Source of the DNA: Ruicaihuangia caeni
GTDB taxonomy: Bacteria > Actinomycetota > Actinomycetes > Actinomycetales > Microbacteriaceae
Assembly (NCBI RefSeq): GCF_029952955.1
Contig: NZ_JASATX010000001.1
Span: 124,001 to 188,000, forward strand
DNA length: 64,000 bases
Direction: 5' to 3'
In this document: piece by piece, positions 10,036-22,705 of the stretch
How the letters are laid out: each line of letters opens with the position of its first letter
Numbering within the stretch: position 1 is the first letter of the stretch
Notes under the pieces: generated by a model
Seen by the model: the letters and a program-made list of their open reading frames with translations, nothing else
The model's database searches: none
What the model was told of the DNA's origin: nothing
Translations under genes and position numbers: made by a program

Positions 10036-10904
10036 CGAGTCTCGACCGAGCTCGCACCGTTGCCGAAGCGCGGGAGTCGGGCTCTGCCTGGCTGCGCTCG
10101 GCCGGTGTGCCGACGGCAGAGGCCGACGCCGAGCTGCTGATCGGACACGTGCTCGGCCTGAGCCGCGGGGGAGTGCAGGCAGCAGCCGTCACCGGCGCAG
10201 CGCTGAACGACCGTGCTCGATCGGAGCTCGTGGAGGCGTTCTCGCGCCGCGCGCGACGTGAGCCGCTGCAGCACATCACCGGCTCCGCCGCGTTCCGCTC
10301 GCTCGAACTCCAGGTGGGCCCTGGCGTCTTCGTGCCGCGCCCTGAGACCGAGTCCGTCACCCAGCTCGCGCTCGACGTGCTCGCCGAAGTCCCCGGGACG
10401 CCGCGCGCAGTCGATCTCGGCACCGGTTCGGGTGCGATCGCGCTCGCGCTGGCGAACGAGGTGCCGCACGCAGAGGTCTGGGCCGTTGAGAACTCGCCAC
10501 GCGCGTTCGTCTGGACCCGCAGGAACTTCCGCGCGCTCGGCACCCCGACGTCGCACCTCGTGTTCGCCGACCTCGCCGACGCCTTGCCCGAACTCGATGG
10601 GACCGTCGACGTGGTCGTCTCGAACCCGCCGTACATCCCTCTCGCGGCCGTTCCGCGCGACCCGGAAGTGCGGCTCTTCGACCCAGCGCACGCCCTCTAC
10701 GGCGGCACCGACGGTCTCGACGTCGTGAGGCGCCTCTCAGCCACTGCGCGTCGCCTGCTCCGACCGGGAGGCACGCTCGTGATCGAGCACGGTGAGCAGC
10801 AGGCCGCTGCGATCGCCGAACTACTCGCCCACGACGGCTGGCGCGCGATCGCCACCCACCAGGACCTGCTTCATCGCGACCGCGCAACCTCGGCCCTGCG
10901 CTGA
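10032..10904 (+). CDS. prmC: Release factor glutamine methyltransferase PrmC (HemK)
   Basis: PrmC methylates the glutamine of the GGQ motif in release factors using S-adenosylmethionine. The 290-residue protein has a helical N-terminal domain, then a class I methyltransferase fold with VDLGTGSGAIALALA (SAM binding) and the substrate motif NPPY at residues 198-201. GTG 10032 is the only plausible start. It lacks a strong Shine-Dalgarno and may be reached by coupling through the minicistron at 9991-10035. It forms a functional pair with prfA. Confidence 0.95.
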   Translation: MTSLDRARTVAEARESGSAWLRSAGVPTAEADAELLIGHVLGLSRGGVQAAAVTGAALNDRARSELVEAFSRRARREPLQHITGSAAFRSLELQVGPGVFVPRPETESVTQLALDVLAEVPGTPRAVDLGTGSGAIALALANEVPHAEVWAVENSPRAFVWTRRNFRALGTPTSHLVFADLADALPELDGTVDVVVSNPPYIPLAAVPRDPEVRLFDPAHALYGGTDGLDVVRRLSATARRLLRPGGTLVIEHGEQQAAAIAELLAHDGWRAIATHQDLLHRDRATSALR

Positions 10905-10957
10905 TGTCCACCGCGGGTGCGGTGCGCGGCGTCTGATCACCCCCAGCGCTCGCGGCA

Positions 10958-10963
10958 TAGAAT
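10958..10963 (+). promoter_or_regulatory. Candidate -10 box (TAGAAT) for tsaC
   Basis: TAGAAT ends 9 nt before the ATG at 10973, so the leader would be only a few bases long. TGATCA at 10934-10939 lies 18 nt upstream and is a weak -35 candidate. Confidence 0.5.
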
Positions 10964-10972
10964 CGAGCGGAT

Positions 10973-11629
10973 ATGACACGCATCTACGACTGCTCGGACG
11001 ACTCCGATCTGTTGACGGGCATGCGGCTCGCACGAGCGTCCATCGGCCGTGGCGAGCTCGTCGTCATCCCCACCGACACGGTCTACGGCGTCGCAGCGGA
11101 TGCGTTCAACGCGCGTGCCGTGCAGCGTCTGCTCGACGCGAAGGGCCGCGGCCGGCAATCGCCACCGCCCGTGCTGATCCCCGGCATCCCGACCCTCGAT
11201 GCGCTCGCCGACACGGTGCCCGACGAAGTGCGCGCGCTGGTGGCCGAGTTCTGGCCGGGAGGGCTCACCATCATCCTCCCTGCGCAGTCCGCGCTCCACT
11301 GGGACCTCGGCGACACCCACGGCACGGTCGCGCTCCGGATGCCGGCGAACCGCATCGCGCTCGAACTGCTCAGCGAGACCGGGCCCCTCGCCGTCTCGTC
11401 GGCGAACCTCACCGGACAGCCGGCCGCCACCACTGCCGCCGAGGCCGAGACGATGCTCGGCGACTCCGTGGCGGTGTACCTCGACGGCGGCGTGGCGGGG
11501 CATGACCCCTCCACCATCGTCGACGCCAGTTCCTTGCACCTTCCCGAGGGCAAGTTGAGGATCGTGCGCCACGGTGTGATCCCGGAGCAGGCCATCCGGG
11601 ACGTCGCCGGGACCGACCGGTTCGTATGA
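10973..11629 (+). CDS. tsaC: L-threonylcarbamoyladenylate synthase (YrdC/Sua5 family)
   Basis: TsaC makes threonylcarbamoyl-AMP from threonine, bicarbonate and ATP, the first step of the t6A37 tRNA modification. The 218-residue length is of the single-domain kind. The YrdC fold is indicated by VVIPTDTVYGVAADAF near residue 30, the nucleotide-binding KGRGRQSPPPVLIPG, and the late VSSANLTGQPAAT motif. The start has a near-leaderless promoter, and the stop overlaps the next gene as ATGA. The tsaC-wecA-atpI-atpB order is the same in mycobacteria. Confidence 0.93.
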   Translation: MTRIYDCSDDSDLLTGMRLARASIGRGELVVIPTDTVYGVAADAFNARAVQRLLDAKGRGRQSPPPVLIPGIPTLDALADTVPDEVRALVAEFWPGGLTIILPAQSALHWDLGDTHGTVALRMPANRIALELLSETGPLAVSSANLTGQPAATTAAEAETMLGDSVAVYLDGGVAGHDPSTIVDASSLHLPEGKLRIVRHGVIPEQAIRDVAGTDRFV

Positions 11630-12936
11630 CCCCCCTCGTCGATCCGGCTGTCGCGCACCTCTGGCGCGGCGTGCTCGAGACCGCCACCGCGGCCGATTCC
11701 CTTCCAATGCCGCGCAGCGTCATCTACGCCCTCGTCGGAATCGTCACGGCGGTGGTCACCGGTGCGGTGGCCTACTTCATCTGGCGCCTCAGCATGCGGT
11801 ACCGCCTCTATCCGAAGATCCGCGCGCGAGACGTGCACACCACCCCGACTCCACGCTTGGGCGGCGCCGCGATGTTCGTCGGCATCCTGGTCGGGATCGG
11901 GCTCGCATCGCAGCTGCCGACCTTCTCGCTCGTCTTCAGCGAGCCTCTCAAGGTCTGGGCGGTGATCGGCGCCGCGACCATCGTGGTGCTGCTGGGCATC
12001 GCGGATGACCTCTGGGATCTCGACTGGGTGACCAAGCTCGCCGGTCAGCTCATCGCCGCAGGTGTGCTCGCCTGGCAGGTGCAGCTCGTCTCGCTGCCGA
12101 TCGTCGACGGCGTCGCGGTGGGGTCGGCCTTCATGTCGCTCATCATCACCGTCGTTCTTGTCGTGCTGGTGATGAACGCCGTCAACTTCATCGACGGTCT
12201 CGATGGTCTCGTAGCCGGCGTCGCCCTCATCGGCAACGGCGTGTTCTTCATCTACACTTACCTGCTGCAGCTCGGCGGCAGCACGGAGTTCTTCAACCTG
12301 GCGAGTCTGCTGTCGGTGCTGCTCGTCGGCGCGTGCGCCGGCTTCCTCGTCCTGAACTGGCATCCCGCCAAGCTGTTCATGGGCGATGCGGGATCGATGC
12401 TCGTCGGCCTGCTGATGGCGGCGTCGACGATCGCCGTCACCGGGCAGATCGACCCGTCGAGCTTCGCCACCGATCGCAGCTCGCTGCTGCCGGCGTTCAT
12501 CCCCATCGCGATCGCGTTCGCGGTGCTGCTGCTGCCGCTGCTCGATTTCGGCATGGCCGTCGCGCGGCGTCTCCGCGCGGGAAAATCGCCATTCAGCGCC
12601 GACCGCAAGCACCTGCACCATCGCCTGCTCGACATGGGTCACTCTCATCTGCACGCGGTGCTGATCTTCTACTCATGGACGCTCGTCGTGGCGGTGGGCT
12701 GCCTGCTCTTCCTATTCCTCGACCAGTGGCTCACCTTCGGCATCATCCTCGGCGGCCTCATCGTGTGCGCCGTGTTCACCCTCGCCCCCCTGAGCCGGCG
12801 CAAACGAGAAGAGACCGCGGCGCAGCGGGCTCCGGCCGGCGCGGGCGCCGCCTATCGTGATCAGCTCGACGCGGCATCCACCGGTTCCGTGCCCGTCATC
12901 GAACACTCCCGAACGAAAGAGAGTCCAAGTCAATGA
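11626..12936 (+). CDS. wecA: Polyprenyl-phosphate GlcNAc-1-phosphate transferase (MraY/WecA family)
   Basis: This membrane enzyme family transfers N-acetylhexosamine-1-phosphate from a UDP-sugar to polyprenyl phosphate and starts synthesis of wall polymers. The 436-residue protein has about ten hydrophobic segments and the family motifs: ADDLWDLDW (metal-binding Asp pair), NAVNFIDGLDGL, HPAKLFMGDAGSM, and the His-rich KHLHHRLLDMGHSH. The C-terminal 35 residues are a polar tail. It starts within the tsaC stop (ATGA) and overlaps the next gene the same way. By position it corresponds to mycobacterial wecA. GlcNAc as the sugar is inferred from that. Confidence 0.9.
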   Translation: MTPLVDPAVAHLWRGVLETATAADSLPMPRSVIYALVGIVTAVVTGAVAYFIWRLSMRYRLYPKIRARDVHTTPTPRLGGAAMFVGILVGIGLASQLPTFSLVFSEPLKVWAVIGAATIVVLLGIADDLWDLDWVTKLAGQLIAAGVLAWQVQLVSLPIVDGVAVGSAFMSLIITVVLVVLVMNAVNFIDGLDGLVAGVALIGNGVFFIYTYLLQLGGSTEFFNLASLLSVLLVGACAGFLVLNWHPAKLFMGDAGSMLVGLLMAASTIAVTGQIDPSSFATDRSSLLPAFIPIAIAFAVLLLPLLDFGMAVARRLRAGKSPFSADRKHLHHRLLDMGHSHLHAVLIFYSWTLVVAVGCLLFLFLDQWLTFGIILGGLIVCAVFTLAPLSRRKREETAAQRAPAGAGAAYRDQLDAASTGSVPVIEHSRTKESPSQ

Positions 12937-13388
12937 GCGCCGCACCCGCCCTCAAGAAGGCCCTCGTCTACGGACTCGTGCTCGCCGGCGTGATCGCCGT
13001 CGTCGGAGGCGTCGTCGGCGGGTTCATCGATGGATGGGTCGGCGTCACGAGCGCGCTCATCGGCACCGCCATGTCGGCGGTGTTCGTCGCCATCACGGCG
13101 GGCAGCATCCTGCTCGCCGGTCGCACGTCGAAGACAGGCATGCTCAGCCCCGCGTTCTTCGGGATCGTGATGGGCGCCTGGCTCGTGAAGTTCATCGTGT
13201 TCCTCGTGCTGGTGTTCGTGCTGCGCGACCAGCCCTTCGTCAACCCCGCAGTGCTGTTCTGGACGATCGTGGTGGCCGTGATCGGCAGCCTCGCCGTCGA
13301 CCTCATCGCCGTCAGCCGTGCACGCGTGCCGTACGTGAGCGACGTGCGGATGCCGGGCGACCCCGACTCGCGCGACCGCTCCGCATGA
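12933..13388 (+). CDS. Small membrane protein upstream of ATP synthase (AtpI-like position)
   Basis: This 151-residue protein has four hydrophobic segments (about residues 11-33, 37-57, 68-90 and 98-120) and a polar tail. It overlaps the wecA-like gene by ATGA and precedes atpB, the place held by atpI or its functional equivalent in many bacteria. Proteins there are thought to help c-ring assembly or Mg2+ supply. There is no strong sequence signature, so the role is inferred from position and topology. Confidence 0.6.
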   Translation: MSAAPALKKALVYGLVLAGVIAVVGGVVGGFIDGWVGVTSALIGTAMSAVFVAITAGSILLAGRTSKTGMLSPAFFGIVMGAWLVKFIVFLVLVFVLRDQPFVNPAVLFWTIVVAVIGSLAVDLIAVSRARVPYVSDVRMPGDPDSRDRSA

Positions 13389-13533
13389 TGCCGCTCGTCG
13401 CGCCTTTGCCGCCCAGTCGAACATCGATCGTCGCGCCGTCGAAGCACCTGCTCGCGCTCGGCATCGTGCGATCCGCAGCGGATTCCCGGCCAGTGGCACC
13501 CCGCTCGATTCGTCGTTGGCCCTGCAGTATTGA

Positions 13534-13539
13534 TAGGGT
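13534..13539 (+). promoter_or_regulatory. Candidate -10 box (TAGGGT) for the atp operon
   Basis: TAGGGT sits 27 nt before the atpB start in a relatively AT-rich spot within an otherwise GC-rich 178-nt gap. No good -35 is visible at 16-18 nt. Confidence 0.4.
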
Positions 13540-13566
13540 TTTCGACGGCCCCCCAATCACTCGCGC

Positions 13567-14699
<1,133 letters not shown>

Positions 14700-14707
14700 G
14701 GCCCGCG

Positions 14708-15265
14708 ATGCTCCAGGCAATCGTTCTCGCGGCGGAGGAGGGGACTGCCCCGAACCCGCTGTTCCCGGCGATCTACGACATCGTCTGGTCGCTCGTGCCG
14801 TTCGCGCTCATTCTGCTGCTGTTCTGGAAGCTCGTGCTTCCTCGCATGCAGAAGACGCTCGAGGCCCGAAGCGAGGCCATCGAGGGCGGCATTCAGCTCG
14901 CTGAGACCGCGCAGGCCGAGGCCGCTGCGGCGCTCGATGAGTACAACGCCCAGCTCGCCGAGGCTCGTGCCGAGGCCGCGAAGATCCGTGATCAGGCGCG
15001 TGCCGACGGCACCAAGATCCTGAACGAGCTCAAGGAACAGGCTGCCGCCGAGGCTGCGCGCATCACCGCGTCGGCACAGGCGCAGATCGAGGCGGAGCGC
15101 CAGGCGGCACTCGTCTCGCTTCGTTCCGAGGTCGGCTCGCTCGCGATCGATCTGGCATCCGGTGTGATCGGTGAGAGCCTCAGCGACGACAAGAGGGCGT
15201 CGGCGATCGTCGACCGCTTCCTGGCCGAGCTCGAGGCCGAAGAGACTGCAAAGGCGAACAAGTAG
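14708..15265 (+). CDS. atpF: ATP synthase Fo subunit b
   Basis: The 185-residue peripheral stalk subunit has one membrane helix (about residues 19-42) followed by a long charged coiled coil rich in Ala and Glu that reaches the F1 head. A single b gene is present. The delta subunit is a separate gene, unlike the fused b-delta gene of mycobacteria. Confidence 0.94.
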   Translation: MLQAIVLAAEEGTAPNPLFPAIYDIVWSLVPFALILLLFWKLVLPRMQKTLEARSEAIEGGIQLAETAQAEAAAALDEYNAQLAEARAEAAKIRDQARADGTKILNELKEQAAAEAARITASAQAQIEAERQAALVSLRSEVGSLAIDLASGVIGESLSDDKRASAIVDRFLAELEAEETAKANK

Positions 15266-15267
15266 CG

Positions 15268-16062
15268 ATGGGATCCGCAACGAGAGAGGCACTCGCCCGT
15301 GCGAAGGCGGCACTGTCCGCTCAGCAGGGGCAGGTCGACCTGACCACCGGTGAGCAGCTCTTCGCCGCCGGCCGGGCCATCGGCGACTCTGCTCAGCTGC
15401 GCGCCGCTCTCGCGGATCCGGCTGCCGAACCCGCCGCCAAGCAGGCGGTCGTCGCCAAGGTGTTCTCCGGGTTCACCCCTGCCGCTCGCGCCGTGCTCGA
15501 CTCGGTCGCTGCGAACAGCTGGTCGAGTTCCGATGACCTCCTCGCGGGCATCGAAGAGCTCGGCATCCGGGCCACCGCCGAATCGGCACCCGCCGGCACC
15601 GACCTCGTGAGCCAGATCTTCGCGTTCGGGAGCGCCGTGACTTCCAGCGCTGAGCTCGAACTCGCGGTCGGAAGCAAGCGCGGCGAGCCGACGGCGAAGG
15701 CCGAACTGGTTCGCCGTCTCCTCGGAGGCAAGGCGAGCGCACAGGCCGTCGAGATCCTCTCGAGCCTCGTGCAGCAGCCGCGCGGGCGGCGCATCAGCGC
15801 ACTCGTGCGCTTCGCCACCGACGTGGTCGCTGACCAGTCCGACGCGATCGTCGCCGACGTGACGGTGGCGCAGCCGCTTGGAAGCGCTCAGCTCGAACGG
15901 CTCGCGAACCGACTGACCGGGCAGTACGGCCGGACCATCCGCATCAACCAGATCGTCGACCCAGCCGTGCTGGGCGGTATCCGCCTCCAGATCGGCGACG
16001 ACGTGATCGACGGCAGCATTGCGGCCAAGCTGCACGACCTCAGACTCCAGCTCGCTGGCTGA
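15268..16062 (+). CDS. atpH: ATP synthase F1 subunit delta
   Basis: The 264-residue delta subunit joins the b stalk to the alpha subunits. It is longer than the roughly 180 residues of E. coli delta, as is usual in actinobacteria, but has no b-like membrane helix. The C-terminal part carries the family end motif (NQIVDPAVLGGIRLQIGDDVIDGSI). It starts two bases after the atpF stop. Confidence 0.94.
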   Translation: MGSATREALARAKAALSAQQGQVDLTTGEQLFAAGRAIGDSAQLRAALADPAAEPAAKQAVVAKVFSGFTPAARAVLDSVAANSWSSSDDLLAGIEELGIRATAESAPAGTDLVSQIFAFGSAVTSSAELELAVGSKRGEPTAKAELVRRLLGGKASAQAVEILSSLVQQPRGRRISALVRFATDVVADQSDAIVADVTVAQPLGSAQLERLANRLTGQYGRTIRINQIVDPAVLGGIRLQIGDDVIDGSIAAKLHDLRLQLAG

Positions 16063-16086
16063 TCCAGCACACGAATAGGAAAGAAC

Positions 16087-17724
16087 ATGGCAGATATCAC
16101 CATCAGCCCGGATGAGATCCGCGATGCGCTGAAGGAATTCGCTCAGTCATACGAGCCGGCAGGTGCGACCAAGACCGAGGTCGGCCGTGTCAAGGACGCC
16201 GCCGACGGCATCGCCCACGTCGAGGGACTCCCCGGCGTGATGGCGAACGAGTTGGTGCGCTTCCAGGACGGCACGCTGGGCCTCGCGCAGAACCTCGACG
16301 AGAACGAGATCGGTGTCGTCGTGCTCGGCGAGTTCACCGGCATCGAAGAGGGCCAGGAAGTCACGCGCACCGGCGAGGTCCTCTCGGTTCCGGTCGGCGA
16401 GGGCTACCTCGGCCGCGTCGTCGACCCCCTCGGCAACCCCATCGACGGCCTTGGAGACATCGCGTCGGAGGGCCGCCGCGCGCTCGAGCTTCAGGCTCCT
16501 GGCGTGATGCAGCGCAAGAGCGTGCACGAGCCGCTGCAGACCGGCATCAAGGCGATCGACGCGATGATCCCGGTCGGTCGCGGCCAGCGCCAGCTGATCA
16601 TCGGCGACCGCCAGACCGGTAAGACCGCGCTCGCGATCGACACCATCATCAACCAGAAGGCCAACTGGGAGTCGGGCGACGTCACCAAGCAGGTCCGCTG
16701 CATCTACGTCGCGATCGGCCAGAAGGGCTCGACGATCGCGGCCGTGAAGGGCGCGCTCGAAGACGCCGGCGCGATGGAGTACACCACCATCGTGGCCTCG
16801 CCCGCATCCGACCCCGCGGGCTTCAAGTACCTCGCTCCGTACACCGGTTCGGCCATCGGCCAGCACTGGATGTACCAGGGCAAGCACGTGCTCATCGTGT
16901 TCGACGACCTCTCCAAGCAGGCAGAGGCGTACCGTGCTGTGTCGCTGCTGCTGCGCCGCCCGCCGGGCCGCGAGGCATACCCGGGTGACGTGTTCTACCT
17001 GCACTCTCGTCTGCTCGAGCGTTGCGCGAAGCTGTCCGACGAGCTCGGCGCCGGCTCGATGACCGGTCTGCCGATCATCGAGACCAAGGCGAACGATGTC
17101 TCGGCCTACATCCCGACCAACGTGATCTCGATCACCGACGGCCAGATCTTCTTGCAGTCCGATCTGTTCAACGCCAACCAGCGTCCCGCGGTCGACGTGG
17201 GAATCTCGGTCTCGCGTGTTGGTGGCGACGCCCAGGTGAAGAGCATCAAGAAGGTCTCTGGCACGCTCAAGCTCGAGCTGGCCCAGTACCGCTCGCTCGA
17301 GGCGTTCGCGATGTTCGCCTCCGACCTCGACGCTGCTTCGAAGCGTCAGCTCGCCCGCGGCGCCCGCCTCACCGAGCTGCTGAAGCAGCCGCAGTACTCG
17401 CCGTATCCGGTCGAGGACCAGGTTGTCTCGATCTGGGCAGGCACGAACGGCCACCTCGACGAGGTGCCGGTCGAGGACGTGCTCCGTTTCGAGCGCGAGC
17501 TGCTCGACTACCTGCGTCGCAACACCAAGGTGCTCGACACGCTTCGTGAGACGAACGTGCTCGATGACGCCACCGTCGACACCCTCGGCGCCGAGGTCGC
17601 GAAGTTCAAGCTCGAGTTCCAGACGGGCGACGGCAAGCCGCTCATCAGCGCCGGGCGCGAGGAGTTCGACGAGATCGACGCCGATGACGTGCACCAGGAG
17701 AAGATCGTGAAGGGTCGCCGCTGA
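16087..17724 (+). CDS. atpA: ATP synthase F1 subunit alpha
   Basis: The 545-residue non-catalytic nucleotide-binding subunit has Walker A GDRQTGKT at residues 173-180 and the family signature [10 protein letters not shown]. Its N-terminus ([13 protein letters not shown]) contacts delta. ATG 16087 is preceded by AGGAAAG. The length and the C-terminal extension ([20 protein letters not shown]) are typical of actinobacterial AtpA. Confidence 0.97.
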   Translation: MADITISPDEIRDALKEFAQSYEPAGATKTEVGRVKDAADGIAHVEGLPGVMANELVRFQDGTLGLAQNLDENEIGVVVLGEFTGIEEGQEVTRTGEVLSVPVGEGYLGRVVDPLGNPIDGLGDIASEGRRALELQAPGVMQRKSVHEPLQTGIKAIDAMIPVGRGQRQLIIGDRQTGKTALAIDTIINQKANWESGDVTKQVRCIYVAIGQKGSTIAAVKGALEDAGAMEYTTIVASPASDPAGFKYLAPYTGSAIGQHWMYQGKHVLIVFDDLSKQAEAYRAVSLLLRRPPGREAYPGDVFYLHSRLLERCAKLSDELGAGSMTGLPIIETKANDVSAYIPTNVISITDGQIFLQSDLFNANQRPAVDVGISVSRVGGDAQVKSIKKVSGTLKLELAQYRSLEAFAMFASDLDAASKRQLARGARLTELLKQPQYSPYPVEDQVVSIWAGTNGHLDEVPVEDVLRFERELLDYLRRNTKVLDTLRETNVLDDATVDTLGAEVAKFKLEFQTGDGKPLISAGREEFDEIDADDVHQEKIVKGRR

Positions 17725-17819
17725 GGCGACGATCCGCAGGCGTGAGCTCCCGGCATCCACTCTGATGAGATGCCGGGGCTCGGCCTACAGAAGCTCAACC
17801 GACTGAGAGAAAGAGACAC

Positions 17820-20203
<2,384 letters not shown>

Positions 20204-20205
20204 TC

Positions 20206-20466
20206 ATGGCTCAGCTCCAGGTCAGTGTCGTCTCGGCCGACCGTGAGGTGTGGAGCGGTCCCGCTCGTCAGATCGTGGCCCGCACCACCGAGGGTGAGAT
20301 CGGCATCCTCGCCGGTCACGAGCCCATGCTCGCGATCCTCTCGACTGGCGAGGTGCGCATCACCAACCTCGACGGCACCGTGTCGACCGCCAAGGCCGAC
20401 GGGGGCTTCTTCTCGGTCGAGCACGACAACGTGACGATCCTGGCGGGCCAGGCCGAACTGGTCTGA
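20206..20466 (+). CDS. atpC: ATP synthase F1 subunit epsilon
   Basis: The 86-residue epsilon subunit (MAQLQVSVVSADREVWSG) keeps the N-terminal beta sandwich (VARTTEGEIGILAGHEPML). It lacks the C-terminal helical hairpin found in the 130-140 residue versions, so the usual epsilon inhibitory helices are largely missing. This short form is common in actinobacteria. ATG 20206 has AAGGAG at 20189-20194. A longer in-frame opening from GTG 20173 would run into atpD. Confidence 0.93.
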   Translation: MAQLQVSVVSADREVWSGPARQIVARTTEGEIGILAGHEPMLAILSTGEVRITNLDGTVSTAKADGGFFSVEHDNVTILAGQAELV

Positions 20467-20475
20467 TCCCGCCGA

Positions 20476-20520
20476 CGAACGGCCGGCATCCGCGTCAACG
20501 CGCTGGATGCCGGCCGTTCG
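20476..20520 (+). terminator. Terminator hairpin of the atp operon
   Basis: Bases 20476-20491 and 20505-20520 are a perfect 16-bp inverted repeat around a 13-nt loop, starting 9 nt after the atpC stop. There is no T tract, as is common for high-GC terminators. Confidence 0.8.
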
Positions 20521-20521
20521 C

Positions 20522-20559
20522 GTTCCCGGGGAGCGGTCGAGTTCCCGGGGAGCAGTCGA
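20522..20559 (+). repeat. Two 19-nt tandem repeats after the atp terminator
   Basis: Bases 20522-20540 and 20541-20559 are identical except for one G/A change. No function is apparent. Confidence 0.8.
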
Positions 20560-20591
20560 GTGCCCGCCCGGCATCCGGATCCGCCCGCCGG

Positions 20592-20597
20592 TATCCT
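20592..20597 (+). promoter_or_regulatory. Candidate -10 box (TATCCT), leaderless
   Basis: TATCCT ends 6 nt before the GTG start of yaaA at 20604, which would produce a leaderless mRNA. Confidence 0.5.
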
Positions 20598-20603
20598 TGT
20601 CGG

Positions 20604-21344
20604 GTGCTCCTGCTCCTGCCGCCCTCCGAGACCAAACGCGACGGAGGCGAGGCAGGCACCCGACTCGCTGTCGATTCGCTGGCGTTCGCTGCGCTCTCGC
20701 CTGAGCGCACCGCCGTGATCGAGGCGCTGGTCCGTCTTTGCGCTGACGACGAGGCCGCGATCGCGGCGCTCAAGCTGGGGCCGAAGCAGCGCGACGAGGT
20801 TGAGCGCAACAGGCGCCTGACCGAGGCGCCGCTGCTCGCCGCGATCGACCGGTACACAGGGGTGCTCTATGACGCGCTCGATGCTTCATCGCTCGACGCT
20901 GAGCAACGTCGCTTCGCGGGGCGGCACATCGCGATCCACTCGGCGTTGTTCGGCCCGCTCAGCGCGCTCGACGCGATCCCTCCGTACCGGCTATCGCACG
21001 ACTCCCGCCTTCCCGGGATGCCGCTGAAACGTCATTGGCGTGCAGCGGTGGGGCAGGCCCTCAGCGAGGCGCACGGACTGGTGCTCGACCTGCGTTCCGA
21101 GGCGTACACCGCACTCGGTCCAGCTCCTGATGGGTCGTATTTCGTGCGGGTCGTGACCGAAGACGCAGATGGTCGCAGGCGCGCGCTCAACCACTTCAAC
21201 AAGCAGGCGAAGGGCCAGTTCGTGCGCTCGATCATCGAAGCCGGCATCGAGCACACGGGCGCCGATTCCCTGCTGAGCTGGGCAGCGGATGCCGGCATCC
21301 GCATCGGCCACGGTGCGCCAGGCGAACTCGAGCTCGTCGTCTGA
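20604..21344 (+). CDS. yaaA: Peroxide stress protein YaaA (UPF0246/DUF328)
   Basis: The 246-residue protein matches YaaA, which limits iron-dependent oxidative damage to DNA in E. coli. Family features are the N-terminal LLLLPPSETK, the central LYDALDASSLD and FGPLSALDAIPPYRLS, and the late NHFNKQAKGQFVRSI. It appears to have its own leaderless promoter. In mycobacteria a DUF2550 gene follows atpC instead. Confidence 0.88.
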   Translation: MLLLLPPSETKRDGGEAGTRLAVDSLAFAALSPERTAVIEALVRLCADDEAAIAALKLGPKQRDEVERNRRLTEAPLLAAIDRYTGVLYDALDASSLDAEQRRFAGRHIAIHSALFGPLSALDAIPPYRLSHDSRLPGMPLKRHWRAAVGQALSEAHGLVLDLRSEAYTALGPAPDGSYFVRVVTEDADGRRRALNHFNKQAKGQFVRSIIEAGIEHTGADSLLSWAADAGIRIGHGAPGELELVV

Positions 21345-21465
21345 CTCGGCGAGCGACCCGGCCGTCTTGGTCGGGGCGCTGTTCGCAACCCCTCCACAGC
21401 CCATGGTGTTGCACCGATCCCGCGACGCGCATTCACGGCCGTGAACCGTTCGCGAGAGTCGCCGG

Positions 21466-22593
21466 ATGGAAACCATCGTCAAGGCCTCGCGTCCCGAACA
21501 ACTGCTGGCGATCGTGCCGATCCTCGTCGGTGTGCAACCGGTCGAGAGCGCGGTCTTCGTCGCGTTTCGTGGCAAGCGCAGCCAGGGGGCCTTGCGAATC
21601 TCGCTTCCTCCTGATGAGCATGAGCCGGCGTCTGCCGCAGCGGCCTGGGCGATCGGCACGCTGTGCAAGGTGCGCGAGGTCGACTCGGTGGCGCTTGTGG
21701 TCTACAGCTCGACCGGCTCGGCAGGGGAGCCGGGCTCGCAACTGGTGGCTGCCGCTCTCCATGCCGCCGACAGAGCAGGCTTCGGCGTGCGCGACGCCCT
21801 CTGGGTGGGTGCGGAAGGCTGGGGCTCGTACTTCGAGCCGGAATCCGCGCCGCGGCCGCTCGCGTTGATCGACGAGGCACTGACGGAGCACCGGGCGCAG
21901 GCCGACCTGCCCGACTCCCCGAGTATCACCTCCCTCGCCGAAGTGCGGCTGCCCCCGGCCGCGTACCTCGCAGCCTTCGACGGTGCCCTCGACCGCTTCG
22001 ATCCGCCGCCGTCGCTCGAGAGGGCGTGCGACGAGGTGCTGCGGATCCTCGATGAGCATTTGCAGCCGGATGCCGGGCAGCGAGAGCCGATGCCCGCAGA
22101 GCATGCCGCGGCGCTCGTCGCTCTTTCGCACAGTCCTGTGCTGCGCGATGTGATGATGCTCCACAGCGCGTTCGGCAACAGCGCGTTCGGCAACAGCGCC
22201 TTCGTCGGAAGCCGACTCGAGAGCGAGGTCCACAGCCGTGACATCGCCAGGAGCGTCCTCCCAACCTCGCACGCCGAAGACTCGGCGGCGTACGCAGAGG
22301 CTCTGGAGCAGGCGTCTCGCCTGCTGATCGGCGAGGGTCCGCGGCCTGATCGCGCTCGGCTCGGGCGCGCGATCGAGGTGTTCTCGTGGCTCGCAGGAGC
22401 CGCGAAGGAATTGGCCGCGCCCGCGCTCACCGTGCTGGCCTGGCTGCACTGGACCTGCGGGCTCGGCTCGGTCGCCGGTGAAGTGCTCGACCGCGCGAGA
22501 GAGCTCGAGCCCGACTACGGCATGGCTGAGTTGCTGGGGCAGGTGCTGCGCTCAGGGAAGCTGCCAGAGTGGGCGTTCAACCCCGATGCCTGA
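21466..22593 (+). CDS. DUF4192 family protein
   Basis: This 375-residue protein of unknown function is typical of actinobacteria. The start METIVKASRPEQLLAIVPILVGVQPVES and the following VFVAFRGKRSQG match my recollection of DUF4192. No signal peptide, membrane helix or catalytic motif is evident. Around residues 232-245 a 15-nt tandem repeat (22165-22194) encodes repeated NSAFG. A GAGAGT box 6 nt before the start might be a weak leaderless -10. Confidence 0.75.
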   Translation: METIVKASRPEQLLAIVPILVGVQPVESAVFVAFRGKRSQGALRISLPPDEHEPASAAAAWAIGTLCKVREVDSVALVVYSSTGSAGEPGSQLVAAALHAADRAGFGVRDALWVGAEGWGSYFEPESAPRPLALIDEALTEHRAQADLPDSPSITSLAEVRLPPAAYLAAFDGALDRFDPPPSLERACDEVLRILDEHLQPDAGQREPMPAEHAAALVALSHSPVLRDVMMLHSAFGNSAFGNSAFVGSRLESEVHSRDIARSVLPTSHAEDSAAYAEALEQASRLLIGEGPRPDRARLGRAIEVFSWLAGAAKELAAPALTVLAWLHWTCGLGSVAGEVLDRARELEPDYGMAELLGQVLRSGKLPEWAFNPDA

Positions 22594-22646
22594 TCGCCAC
22601 GGAAGCCTTCCACCGTGCAGCGTGCTCCGCTGTGCAGCGTGCTCGT

Positions 22647-22667
22647 CGCGCGGCACGTTGCCGCGCG
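22647..22667. terminator. Hairpin between convergent DUF4192 and amine oxidase genes
   Basis: A perfect 9-bp stem (22647-22655 with 22659-22667) with a 3-nt loop lies in the 112-nt gap where the two genes converge. It could terminate both. A direct repeat of 13 nt (gtgcagcgtgctc, twice) precedes it. Confidence 0.55.
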
Positions 22668-22705
22668 GTCGGGCGCCATCAGACTCGGTCGACCTTCGCC
22701 TCGCG

